The translations under genes and the position numbers were made by a program. A stretch of 64,000 bases of DNA, from positions 489,250,711 to 489,314,710 of the forward strand of contig VDFB02270651.1 in NCBI GenBank assembly GCA_007258455.2, given 5' to 3'. The stretch's first letter is position 1. Every line of letters begins with the position of its first letter. Positions 48,579-59,608 of this stretch are shown piece after piece. Origin of the DNA: Sequoia sempervirens. Lineage: Eukaryota > Streptophyta > Pinopsida > Cupressales > Cupressaceae. The notes beneath the pieces were generated by a model that searched no databases, had not been told where the DNA came from, and saw only the letters and a list, made by a program, of their open reading frames with translations.

Positions 48579-49235
48579 ACTACACACTATTGTACATCTA
48601 TAAATACTATGATCCATATACTTGATTACCTTGGAAATGGGTTATATTTTTGGGGTAGAGAATATTATGTCTATTAAACATGAGGTGTGGAGTTTCTATC
48701 AATGGTCTTAAATTACATAAGAACATGACAATTAATGATATCATGTGGGTTTTTTTGTTTTGTAGGTGCTCCTATGTACTTGAATTTTTCGTGTTACTCT
48801 TGCATTTTCATGGTGAAACATACTATATTCCTTCCTAAGTCTTGTTAGGACTTACACTTTAAGTTGCCCCCTTTTGTTTAGTCCCTTTCCTTTGTGTCTT
48901 AGCCATATTTCCCAATCTTATAAGTGATTTGAGAAATATTTTAGGTCTTTTTTTCTTACACCAATGGCTAGGTAATGAAAAATTAGGTCTAGTTGCCATT
49001 TTTTTTTTTTAGAAATTTGCTAAGGCGCAAAAGTTATACCCATGCAATTTTTTACTATCCATCTTAATCATGTTATCTTCCATGCCTCAAGTGCAGTTCA
49101 GCTGGTCTCTTATGCCTTGTCCAATTCAAATGGTTTTTTTGTTGACATCCAATTTTGATCGATTTTATAGTATGGTTAGTTCACCATGAGTTTCTTGCAA
49201 AATCCTTAAGTGCTAAAGAAATTTGAACAAGTCAA
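48579..49235. other. gene-free interval
   Basis: AT-rich DNA without protein-like frames or recognisable repeats. Confidence 0.4.
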
Positions 49236-49480
49236 ACTTGTTGAATGCACAAGACAACTGAGAGGGCGTGAATCAATTGTACCTTAAAAATTCAAAACCC
49301 TCATCAACATTAAGATCCATATTCATTCATTAAACCCTTAATTTTTTATAATGAGTTAGCATGAAAAGAAAATAAAAAAAAACTAAAAAAACTTAACACC
49401 ATACACAAAAGAACACCAGATTTATGTGGAAAACCCAAGAAGGAAAAAACACAGTGAGGATTATCTCACAATTAAGTAAC
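49236..49480 (-). repeat. copia LTR fragment, inverted
   Basis: Read on the minus strand, the segment matches the end of the copia LTR at 47228-47454: ATAATCCTCACTG, TTCTTGGGTTTTCCACATAA, ATCTGGTGTT, TTAAGGGTTTAATG, TTGATTCAC, CTCTCAGTTGTC. It ends near 49236. A related but distinct copia family copy in opposite orientation. Its remaining parts are not visible. Confidence 0.65.
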
Positions 49481-50141
49481 AATCAATAATTGTTGGAAAA
49501 TATGCCTCAACTTGTTGGCTTGAACCTCTCTTAAAGACTTGTCATTTTTCCTTTGGTTGGCCTTCATTGCAGTACTATCGCTGAAATATAGAACCTTGAA
49601 ACCTAAGTCACAGGGTTCTAAAAGTTTATAAATTGGCAACATTGATCTTGTTGCAGGATCGCTAGATTTTTGAACCTTGGAATCGATGTCGCAGGGTTTG
49701 TGAGTTTCATAACCTGCCGACATGGCGATCTCCTTATTGTCATGGATTTCAAGAATTTCCTAACCTCCAATGGAGGTTGTGAAGTTTGGGTTTCTCCCGA
49801 CTTGGCGATCCCTTTTGTTGTTGGCGAGACAGAGCATTGTCAGTGGGATTTTTGTTGATGTCTCTTTGGCATTCCGATGGAGTGTGGTAGAGACATGTCG
49901 GTGTGAGTTAAGCTTATCGGCTGGACTTTCATGGGTGTCTCTTCGACAAGGCAGCTCTCGGTGATAAAGTGGTGGTAGTGATGTCGATGTGACATGGTGG
50001 TATCAGTGTGAGATCCCTCGATGTCTCTTATACATTCCAGTGATATCCCATTAAGAGCTTATTGATGTGACATTGGGGATGGCGCATGCTAATGCAAAAC
50101 CACCCTTTGAAGAGGGTCAACTCCTCTTTCAACTGCAATTG
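49481..50141. other. gene-free interval
   Basis: Moderately GC-rich sequence with locally repeated words (GATGTC, TGGCGATC, GGTGTCTC) near 49680-50040. No supported gene. Confidence 0.35.
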
Positions 50142-51095
50142 CTAGTGGGGCCATCCCCCACCTTCTGCTTCGTCAAAGGGTGTGAGACCCTCACATACAA
50201 GGTAGAAGGTGTAGCAAAGGTGGAGAAAACTGCAGTAGACACCACCGAGGTTTGGCATGTCCATGAGCTTAGAGAATGGTGGGATGTTTGGGAGGGACAT
50301 CAAAAGATGGGGCTCGACTGAAGGAGCAATAAACACTTGCACCTTTTTAGGGTCAGGGATGTTCACACTTGTAGCAAGAGCTAGAAGCAGAATCGAATTT
50401 GATTGAACCAAAGCAAAGGGGGAGAGAGAGGAGGACACAGTAGGAGGTCTTGAAATAGGGATAGTCAATTCCCCTTCCTTCCTCTGCAAAGCGGCCTGCT
50501 TAGCCTCCAGATCTTTTCACTGATGCTTGTGCTCATGTGCAAGGTAGTTTATGTGACTCCAAGAGCTAGAGGCCGGAAGATGAGATGGGACAAAAGGATC
50601 CTACTCAGCCATCAAAGTCTCCATCATGGCCATCTCTGGCCAAGGGAGAGACTGAGAAGGGGTTGAAATAACAGTGAGGGGAGTCATCTCAAATGCCTCA
50701 TTAGAAGGCCTCTTCCCATTCACTTCCTTGGGAGCAAGAGCAGCAGGAGGCCGTGAAGACTAAGACATAGAGGATTTTCCACGAGGACCCTTCCTTCTAC
50801 CATATAGGTAGGGCCAGGGTCTAGGAGCCATAGTAGGAAGGTTCAATATCCAAATCTTGGCTTTACGCCAAGCAAGCACCATCAACCTTCTTATGCAANN
50901 NNNNNNNNNNNNNNNNNNNNNNNNNNNNNNNNNNNNNNNNNNNNNNNNNNNNNNNNNNNNNNNNNNNNNNNNNNNNNNNNNNNNNNNNNNNNNNNNNNAA
51001 TGCGAGTGCGTTATATTTTGCATTGGAAATCCCTGAGCCTTAGCTTTGGTATTTGCCTTGGAATACCAACCCAAAGGCTTGGAGGGCATTCCCAA
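50142..51095 (-). CDS. uncharacterised minus-strand ORF interrupted by the gap
   Basis: On the minus strand protein-like sequence runs from 51095 (MGMPSKPLGWYSKANTKAKA) across the N gap to a basic stretch RPWPYLYGRRKGPRGKSSMS ending in TAG at 50760. It continues in other frames with SSRPPAALAPKEVNGKRPSN and, at 50489-50142, MQRKEGELTIPISRPPTVSS. GC content is higher than in its surroundings. I do not recognise a family; a LINE ORF1- or gag-type protein is possible. The frame across the Ns is arbitrary. Probably a decayed TE ORF. Confidence 0.3.
50899..50998. other. assembly gap (100 N)
   Basis: Exactly 100 undetermined bases, the conventional size for a gap of unknown length, so true distance and contiguity across it are unknown. 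Confidence 0.98.
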
Positions 51096-51899
51096 AGACC
51101 AGAGACGTGTTTTTCCAAATTCAACAAATTTTCACATAATCGGGTTTGTGCTCACCATCAAGATTGCATCTGGTTCAATATCAAGAAAATTGAAGACATG
51201 GGTAATGTTAGGTTCTTTATTAGCCTAACGCATGTAATTTTTTCACTTTCTAACAATGTTAAGCCTTTCATCCATAATTTCTTTTGTTTGTACATGTCCG
51301 CTTTTTCTTCAAAAAGCAAAGCGTTTGTATTTTTCGCTTATAAATTAACCGGGTTCATCTAAATTTGAAATAAATTACACTTTTAGAAACTAGATTCCTT
51401 TCTACAATTCTTGAAAAAAAAAAATTTAAAAAAATCTATTAGTTTCAAAAAAATTAGTGGGGGCACGGCCAAAATTATGCTTTTTAGGAAGTGCCCACTT
51501 AGAAAATTAATAAAAAATCAAATATTCATTAAAAAATTATCATAAAATATCCAGTCCTTACTACATACTATTATCTAACTTCTGACTGGAGCGATTTTAA
51601 AAATACTACAAAAAAGTCCACCATGCTCGGGTCACACAAGAGTTGCTATGTTATGTTTTTCTGACAGAAACAACAGCAATTTGTGTGTGTCCCTCTTTTG
51701 AACCCATTAATCTCAACCATTTTCAAAATAAATTAGTATTTTAGAAAGTAGACTCAGAGCATTACGGTCCTTGTTTTTGTTCCATCAAGAAATTTTGAGT
51801 GTAGCTATCCTCAATTTCACATCCAAGGTCAGTATTTCTTGATTTCAGAAAAAAAGTGGCCACTTAAGCCCCTTTTTTGGGAACCATCTTGGTGCACTT
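50999..51899. other. gene-free interval after the gap
   Basis: AT-rich. The words GTGGGGGCACGGCC near 51460 and GTGGCCACTTAAGCCCC near 51857 hint at a TIR-like pair, but the arms do not align well enough to call. No gene supported beyond the first 100 bp of the flanking ORF. Confidence 0.4.
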
Positions 51900-52760
51900 A
51901 CCCATAAATCTAACCATGAAAGTGTTGAAATATGCATTATTTGCAGGACTCCAGAAACTATCAAACATATTCTTTTTGAATGTTTTTATGCTCAGGAAAT
52001 TTGGTACTTATTCTTCCATAAGCTGAAGGTCTGGAATAGCAATGGTAAAATTAATTGGCATGATATTCTATTTTGTAATTTCAAGCTCAAGTTTGATTGT
52101 AAGCTATTTTGGTATTTCTTATCCAATGAGATCATGTGGCATTTGTGGAAGGCGAGAAATGATGATAAATTTAAGGGTATCAAGAGGGTACTTATTGAGT
52201 CTTGTAAGAGACTCACTTTCTACTCTATTGCTCTACAGGTTTCAACTCTTGTGGAGATCTCAATGGAGAATTTCTTGAAGTCAGTAACTAAAGGTGATGC
52301 TAACAATACCAGAGAGGATCTGAGAAGTGGACCTACCTATAGGTTGAGCTTGGAAGAGACCGTGTTGTTCCAACATACATTTGATGAGCTCCAGAGAGAA
52401 ATTGATGAAGCTGCAAGCCCAGAAAGATAGTGCGGCCCCCAACAGTTGGACCCCCAAGGAGAAACAATGGTGAACCTTGATATTGAAGAAGTCAGCAATG
52501 AGGAGAATGTAATCAACACTATGTATTGTTTACGCTGATTTGAATAGCAACAACTTGTGGTGTTAACAACAATTTGTATTGTCTATGCTGGTTTTGAAAA
52601 CATTTGGTGCTTTTTGGTTTCTTTCTTGCTATGTAGAGTACTGATACAATATATTTCCTGTTATGGAAATGCTTTGATGTTGTACTGATCCTAATGCCAG
52701 ATAGGAATTTTCATGATATGTAATGGACCTTAAACTATTTTCAATACAAAAAAAAGAAAA
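51900..52760 (+). mobile_element. second LINE, 3' end only
   Basis: A zf-RVT-bearing ORF2 tail, a 3' UTR and a terminal A-rich run (52748-52760) mark a 5'-truncated L1-type LINE. I found no convincing target-site duplication, so the 5' edge is approximate. Confidence 0.75.
51912..52430 (+). pseudogene. LINE ORF2 C-terminal fragment
   Basis: An uninterrupted frame from about 51912 to TAG 52428-52430 encodes the zinc-knuckle-like C-terminus of a plant LINE ORF2: EICIICRTPETIKHILFECF, YAQEIW, then NEIMWHLWKARNDDKFKGIK, and a variable acidic tail (LEETVLFQHTFDELQREIDE). The Cys-x2-Cys...His...Cys spacing fits zf-RVT. No stops in about 170 codons suggests a younger insertion than the LINE at 15 kb, with which it shares domain but not close sequence. 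RT and endonuclease are missing. Confidence 0.8.
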
Positions 52761-53552
52761 GATAGCAGATATTGGAAGTTCATTACATGTCTCATGTATG
52801 TGTTAGTATTTTGATTTTGTTTAAGTTGTTCAAGAGCTTGACTAGGTCAACAATATGTTCTACAAGTTCTGTTCTCTTGATGAGATCAGTGTGACATTAG
52901 ATCTGTCTTGCTGACGGAAGTCATTGGAAAGACATGAACTATTGGAGTGAGTTTTATATCCTGTGCTGATGATTGATCTCTCACCGATGGGTTGGCTTTG
53001 GTGGTCATCGCCAAGAGTCTCCACGATGGTACATTTCAATGAATATATTTTTTTTAAAAAAATTGCATTGTTTCATCGCAATTTTGACGAAAACCACCGA
53101 CAAATCACCGAAAAGCTCCGATGAAGTTGCTATAGTTGCGATGAAGGCTTCATCGTAACTCCTTGCCCAATTCGTTAGAATTTTGATGAAGTCCACTGAT
53201 GAATCACATAAAAGGTCTGACGAAGGCTTCGTCATAACACCTTGACCATTTCATCATAATTTCAATGAAGGACATCGACGAATCATAGACAAGGTCTGAC
53301 GAAGTTGCTTAGCTGCGATGAAGGCTTCGTCGTAACTCCTTTCCCATTTCATCGAAATGGTGATGAAATTTTTGTTGATATTCTGACAAACATCCAAGTC
53401 ATTTTATGATGTTGACGATCAACGAATTTGCGCCGTTATTTTGACGAAAAAATAGCAACGAAATTGTTTTTGTCATTTCATCACTTTTCTGACAAATATT
53501 TGTCGAATGACCGACGAACGTTCATCAGAAAATGGAGCCAAATTCAGTAGTG
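52761..53552. mobile_element. CACTA transposon terminus with subterminal repeats
   Basis: Minus-strand reading from 53552 starts CACTACTGAATTTGGC; it shares CACTA and ATTTG with the terminus at 475, as two ends of one element would. From 53050 to 53500 GACGAA, TTCGTC and CGATGAAG words recur densely in both orientations, including diverged units of about 80-90 bp starting near 53124, 53213 and 53290 (GCGATGAAGGCTTCATCGTA type). These look like subterminal transposase-binding repeats. The flank CCA (53553-53555) is the TGG duplication in reverse. The left limit is set by the end of the LINE and is uncertain. Confidence 0.7.
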
Positions 53553-55966
53553 CCAAGCTTTCCCATTCTCCTTAGTAAGGAATCTTAAGAGGTTTCCCAA
53601 TGATCTATTCACCACTTTAGTTTGTCCATCCGTTTGTGGATGGTATGCTGAACTAAAGGACATATTTTTTCCAAGTTTCTTCCACAAGGTCCTCCAAAAG
53701 TGACCAATGAATTTAAAATCCTTGTCAGAAACAATGCTTAAAGGAAATTCATGTATCCTAACAATCTCCTTAAAGAAGAGACCTGCTATATGAGATGCAT
53801 CATTGGTGCATTTGTAAGGAAGAAAATGTGCCATCTTACTAAATCTATCAACTACCACAAAGATACTATCAAAACCTCTTTGGGTTCTAGGCAACCCCAA
53901 GACAAAGTCCATACTTACACACTCCCAAGGCCTATTGGGAATGGGCAGTGGCTGATAGAGTCCTACATTGATGAAGTTCCCTTTGCCCTTTGACATATTG
54001 TGCAGCCTTCCACATACCTTCTCACATCCACCTGCAACTTTGGCCAATAGTAAAATCTTCTAACTTGTTCCAAGGTCTTATCAAGGCCAAAGTGACCTCC
54101 AAGACTCCCACTGTGTTTCTCCTTTATGATATTCTCCCTCATTGAGAATTTACACACACACAATTGGCTTCCTTTGAAGAGAAAACCATTCTGCAATAAA
54201 AAGTCAGAGAATTCACCATGAAAAGAATTCAAATGCTGCTCACAAACATTGTATACCTCCTTGAAATCTGAACCTTCATGATACATATCCTTCAATGCTT
54301 CAACCCCCATGCTTTGGACTTGGATCTCTTGCACTACAAGTGCCCTTCTACTGAGATAATATTCCACCTTATTTGCTTGGCCCTTCTTATGCTTTATTGT
54401 AAAAATATAGGCTTGCAAAGATTCTACCCACTTCACGTGCCTATGACTGAGTTTCTCCTGTGCATTCAAAAAACTCAAGGCATGATTATCAGTATAAACA
54501 ACAAATTATTTAGGTAACAAGTAGTGCCTCCACTTTTTGAGGGCTTGGACCATAGCATACAATTTCAAATCATAGGAAGAATACTTCCTCTTTGCTTCAT
54601 TTAGCCTCTCACTAGAAAATGCAACCGGTCTACCTTCTTGGCTCAAAACAACCCCTATTGCTTGATTGCTAGCATCACACTCTACGGTAAAAACTTTATC
54701 AGAATGAGGGAGCACAAGTATAGGTTTTTGTGCTACTCTCATTTTCAGATATTCAAACCCTTTATCATCCTCATTGGTCCAAGAAAACTTACCTTTGTTA
54801 CCTCCTTTGATGGTGCCTAGGATTGGTGCACAAATTTGGCTAAAGTTCTTGATGAACTTTCTATAAAAGCTTGCAAGTCTATGGAAGCTTCTCACATCTC
54901 CCATGGATTTTGGTGTTGGCCAAGTAAGAATAGCATCCACCTTTGAAGGATCCATCTTCAAACTTCCCTTGGAGATGACAAAACCAAGGTAGACTAGTTC
55001 TTCCTTCATGAATTCACACTTTTCCATGTTGATCAGCAACTTCTCCTCTTGTAACCTCCTTAGTACCATGTCAAGGTGCTTCAAATGTTCTTATTTAGAC
55101 ATGCTAAACACAAGGATGCCATTTAAATAAACTACAACAAAATTTCCAATGAAAGGTCTCAATACCTCATTCATAAGGCACATAAATGTACTAGGGGAAT
55201 TTGATAACCCAAAGGGCATCACCAACCACTCATAGAGCCCTTCATTAGTCTTAAAAGTTGTCTTCCATTCATCCCCCTCTCTAATCCTTATCTGATGGTA
55301 CCCGCTCTTTAGATCAATCTTGGAAAAGTAAGATGCTCCTGATAGACAATCCATGAGGTCCTCCATTCTTGGCATTAGGAACCTATATCTGATTGTGATC
55401 CTATTAATGGCTCTTGAATCAGTGCAAAGCCTCCAATTCCCATCCTTCCTTGGTGCTAGGACAGTAGGAACAACACATGGGCTCAAACTCTTCCTCACTA
55501 GCCCTCTATCCATTAACTCTTGCACTTTCTTGCAATCTCCTCATTTTGAGCAGGTGTCATCTTGTATGCAGCCTTATTGGGAAATGTAGCCCCTAGAATC
55601 AGATCAATATGGTGGCTTATATCCCTAATGGGAGGTAGGGAACTAGGTAATTCATTCACCGTTATGTCCTTGTACCTTTCCAACAACTCTTGGACTTCCT
55701 TTGGTGCATCTTCCTTCTTCTTTGTGGGAAGATTTGCTTCACTTTTTGGCTTCATAATCAAGAAGAATCCTCTTCCTCCTCCTTCCTTCAAGGTCTTCAT
55801 GAAATCCTTCTCACCCACCATCAAAACACTAGGCCCTTCATGCTTTTCCTTGTCTTCTTCTAGGAGAGGTGAAAGGTTGTAAGTCTTCCCATCCTTCACA
55901 ATGGAGTATGTGTTCTTCTCCCCATCATGCTTGGTCTTCCTATCAAACTACCAAGGCCTACCAAAA
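53553..55966 (-). pseudogene. chromovirus pol, 5' part (protease end, RT, RNase H, integrase N-part)
   Basis: Read on the minus strand, it starts with the protease tail (FGRPW, then FDRKTKHDGEKNTYS) at about 55966-55890. The linker and RT follow: [65 protein letters not shown]. The catalytic box reads [10 protein letters not shown] where YLDD is usual (55100-55140), so RT is disabled. RNase H covers 55084-54400 (FTVECDASNQAIGVVLSQEG, KYSSYDLKLYAMVQALKKWR). The HHCC/integrase part (GHFGLDKTLEQVRRFYYWPK, CTICQRAKG, VSMDFVLGLPR, IVSDKDFKFIGHFW, AYHPQTDGQTKVVNRSL) ends abruptly after GKAW at the CACTA junction. Frameshifts near 55520, 55090 and 53965. Confidence 0.9.
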
Positions 55967-56090
55967 ATATATAGTTTAATACTTGTACTCAAAATTTTGT
56001 TCATTAGATCTCATACATTATAAGTCATTATGTGGATCACTATTGTAACCTTTTTGTGATTGAATAATTTGTGTTATTTTTTATTTTCAG

Positions 56091-56515
56091 ATGTTGGTTG
56101 TGGAAACACCTCCAAATGTTACAAGGGTACTGGATATTGGTGTTTCATCTGCTATACACTCCTCGATGGCTCTGATAGAACAGGTATGAGGTAAATTACT
56201 AAATTTCAATTTACATTCGTTGTTATAGATGTTAGTTCTGGTGAAAAATCAAACCATTATTGATTCATAGTTTAATTCCTATTTGGATGGTTTATACAAG
56301 GCTTGAGCATGCTTGAGCATCGGCATGCAAATATTTCCATCGTGGAGAGCGATCATGAGATGACTGTAAGTGATTATTATGTTAAATATATCTTTTTTTA
56401 TAATGTAATTTCTATATATTAATTTCTTTACTTCTTATTGTAACAGTTAAAACTTCACCAAGAGCTAAACTATAGGAGGAGTAGCATGAGCACTCCTCGA
56501 GCACAACATAAATGA
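56091..56515 (+). pseudogene. 3' exons of a spliced TE-like gene of unknown family
   Basis: Three exon-like blocks have plausible splice sites. The first follows TTATTTTCAG and runs to a GTATGAG donor at about 56186 (MLVVETPPNVTRVLDIGVSS, SSMALIEQ). The second spans about 56301-56367 (SMLEHRHANISIVESDHEMT) with donor GTAAGT; its exact acceptor is blurred by a local duplication of CTTGAGCATG. The third starts after GTAACAG near 56447 and ends at TGA 56513-56515 (LKLHQELNYRRSSMSTPRAQ). The junction of exons two and three is phase 0. I cannot name the family. The downstream flank at 57.17-57.30 kb matches that of the minus-strand gene at 5.6-7.0 kb, so the two may be complementary remnants of one transposon. 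Confidence 0.5.
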
Positions 56516-57349
56516 GTGATAGACTTATCGCCATCAGATTGCCAAAAAAAGGGAAAGAATTTATTTCTAGAGCATGGAGAGAAATGAATTTTGATTCCAA
56601 AGCCCTTTGTTGTATGCCTAGACATGGCAATTTTGTACATAGTATTGGATATATTTGACATTGTATACCTATATGGCATTCTCGTAAGCCTATATGGCTA
56701 TTTTGTAACTATATTTTATACTTGTATCGACAATATTGATGTATGCGTACATGGCTATTTGGTTAATACAAATCTTTTTTATCGATGGTGTCCATATTTT
56801 CTCTTTTTGACAATGTCAAAAGCATGGCTGCATACATATTAGGAAAAATACTTTTCCTTTTAGATTAGCAATGTGCATGGAAGTTTCAAAAAGTATCCTT
56901 GATATTACAAAAAGATATGTGTTTATACCATACCAGCAAAAATATTTTGGGGAAAAAATAGGCAAACCAAAAGTATAAGATTTTTTGAAAAAATCGAGAA
57001 AAAGTCTTGAAAAAATAAGGAAAAAATTAGATTTAAAAAAAAAGGTAAAAAAAAGTAGAACAAGAGATAATTTTTTTTTTTTTAAAGGCATTTCCATAGC
57101 ATAGAGATATAGAGAGAAAATACAATAAAGAGTTTAACTAATAAATTGTAAAAAATAGATTTTTGTAGTTTATATTCATATCATTGATTGCGTTGCATTG
57201 CACATCTTTCAAACTCTAAGCATTGCTTCACATTGCATAACTAATAACTAGATGCTAATAGATGACAAAATTTCAATTACAAAGTCAACCTAAGCAGTTA
57301 TGCAATTACTTCACATTGCATAACTAATAACTAGGAGTAACGCCCAATT
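56516..57349. other. 3' flank of the TE-like gene
   Basis: Non-coding. TATATGGC words recur near 56670-56755, and an A-rich block lies at 56980-57090. Around 57170-57340 GCATAACTAATAACTAG occurs twice, and nearby words match 5400-5560 on the opposite strand. Confidence 0.5.
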
Positions 57350-58885
57350 GCATTTGCTTGTCATGGCATTCTATGAGACCGCATTTCTTTGAGGCATTTT
57401 TTCAAACAATTCACTGCCTTGTCTATACTACCACATTTTTGATACATGTCTACCAAAGCATTTTGTCAAGTAGTTCACTACCTTGTTGGTATGGCTGAAA
57501 GCCTGAAACAAGCGCTTTGGAACAAGCTATGGATGCTTGGAAAAAATCTATCAAAAGCATAATAGTAAGCAATATCATAGACAGGGCAGTGAACTCTTTG
57601 AAAAAATGCCTCAAAGAAATGAGGTCTCATCGTGATAGAATGCCATGACAATCAAAAGCATTTGATTTTCATGGAATTCCATCACCGTGAGACCTCATTT
57701 CTTTGACGCATTTTTTCAAAAAGTTTAGCACCTTGTTGATGCTAACACATTTTTCATACATTTCTATCAAAGCATTTTATCAAACAGTTCATTTCCTTGC
57801 TGCCATGGCTAAAAGCCTAAAACAGGTGCTTTCAAACAAGCTATGGATGCTTGGAAAAAATATATCATAGCATAATAGTAAGCAATAGCATAGACAAGGA
57901 AATGAACTGTTTGAAAAAAATGCCTCAAAGAAATGTGGTCTCATGGTGATGGAATGCCATGACAAGCAAATTGCTATGGATTGTCATGGCATTCCATCAC
58001 CATGATACCACATTTATTTGAGGCATTTTTTCAAACAGTTCATTGCCTTGTCTATGCTACCACATTTTTCATACATGTTTACCAAAGCATTTTATCAAAT
58101 AGTTCACCTCCTTGCTGCTATGGCTAAAAGCCTAAAATAGGTGCTTCCAAACAAGCTATGGATGCTTGGAAAAAATCTGTCAAAGCATAATAATAAGCAA
58201 TAGCATAGACAAGGCAGCGAATTGTTTGAAAAAAAGCCTCAAAGAAATGTGGTCTCAATGGTGGTGGAATGCCATGACATTCCATAGCAATTTGCTTGTC
58301 ATGGCATTCGTCATGCCATTCCATCACCATGAAACCACATTTCTTTGAGGCATTTTTTCAAATAGTTCACTGTCTTGTCTATGCTACCAGATTTTTCATA
58401 CATGTTTACCAAAGCATTTTATCAAACAGTTCACCTCCTTGCTGCTATGGCTAAAATCCTAAAATAGTTGCTTCCAAGCAAGCTATGGATTCTTGGAGAA
58501 AATATATCAAAGCATAATAATAAGCAATAGCATAGACAAGGCAACGAACTGTTTGAAAAAAAGCCTCAAAGAAATGTGGTCTCAATGGTGGTGGAATACC
58601 ATGACAATCCATAGCAATTTTCTTGTCATGGCATTCGTCATGCCATTCCATCACCATGAAACCACATTTCTTTGAGGCATTTTTTCAAACAGTTCACTAC
58701 CTTGTCTATGCTACCACATTTTTCATACATGTCTACCAAAGCATTTTATCAAACAATTCACTGCCTTGCTGCTATGGCTAAAATCCTAAAAAAATTACTT
58801 TCAAGCAAGCTATGGATGGTTGGAAAAAATATATCAAAGCATAATAGTAAGCAACACGCTATGGTCTCATGGTTTTTTTTCACAT
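57350..58885. repeat. tandem array of foldback (inverted-repeat) units, period about 315-327 bp
   Basis: The landmark GCTATGGAT occurs at 57526, 57840, 58155, 58482 and 58809, spacings of 314, 315, 327 and 327 bp. Within each unit a left arm (GCATAGACAAGGCAGTGAAC, TGTTTGAAAAAATGCCTCAA, AGAAATGTGGTCTCA, GGTGATGGAATGCCATGACA) is followed by its inverted copy, giving palindromes of about 200 bp separated by a 110-bp spacer (TACCAAAGCATTTTATCAAA through AAGCATAATA). No long protein-like frame survives across units. This is a foldback-type tandem repeat whose transcripts would form long hairpins. Confidence 0.9.
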
Positions 58886-59608
58886 GAAAATCAACGTGAT
58901 TTTATTCACATTTTTTTGCAGTTATAAACACTTCTTTTTTTGGAAATTTTGTTGTTTTAAATGAAATTCAAGTTTATGGTGGTTTTTTTGTTTATAGAAT
59001 GAATGTGATATTATAATCCTAATTCATTCTTCTAGGTTGCATAGATATATATTTTTTTTTTACATATTTTTTGTACCAACGAACCCAAAACGAAATGAAC
59101 CCCCCTCCAAATTTTTTTGGCCAAACCGGCAAACTGAACCCCTGAACATGAACCTCAAAACCTATTCCAACACTCTTCATTTTTCTTGCACAAACTTTAT
59201 TGACCACCAATTTATGTTTCCCCTTGACTTTACCCACATTTACTCCCTCAAACCTCTCTTTTTCATTCAAAACACCTATTTTCCCAACTAGGGCATGTCA
59301 TGCCATAACATACTTTTGACCTCCCCTATCCTTGTAGACCTTTTGAACACATCAAACTCAATAATCTCACCCTATTTCCAACCTATTCTATCTTATTTTC
59401 AAGCAATTTCTTTTTTTCACCTCTTTTAGCCTTGCTTTTAAGGGGCCTCAATTTTGAATTTTCAACAGGGGCAGCGTTAGTAATCTCTTCCAATGCCCTT
59501 AATAATGCTATTTTCTTATTCCTACTCCCTATTCTACTTACATTAGGCCCATATCACCGAGACACAACCTGAACAATAGGTGGAATGGCCTATTTCGACA
59601 TCTCAAAA
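58886..59608. other. gene-free interval
   Basis: AT-rich with T-runs near 59050 and 59110. No gene supported. It separates two unrelated tandem arrays. Confidence 0.5.

Noticed and set aside
51448..51900. Possible TIR pair GTGGGGGCACGGCC / GGCCACTTAAGCCCC
   Set aside because: Arms do not align over more than a few bases and no TSD is visible.
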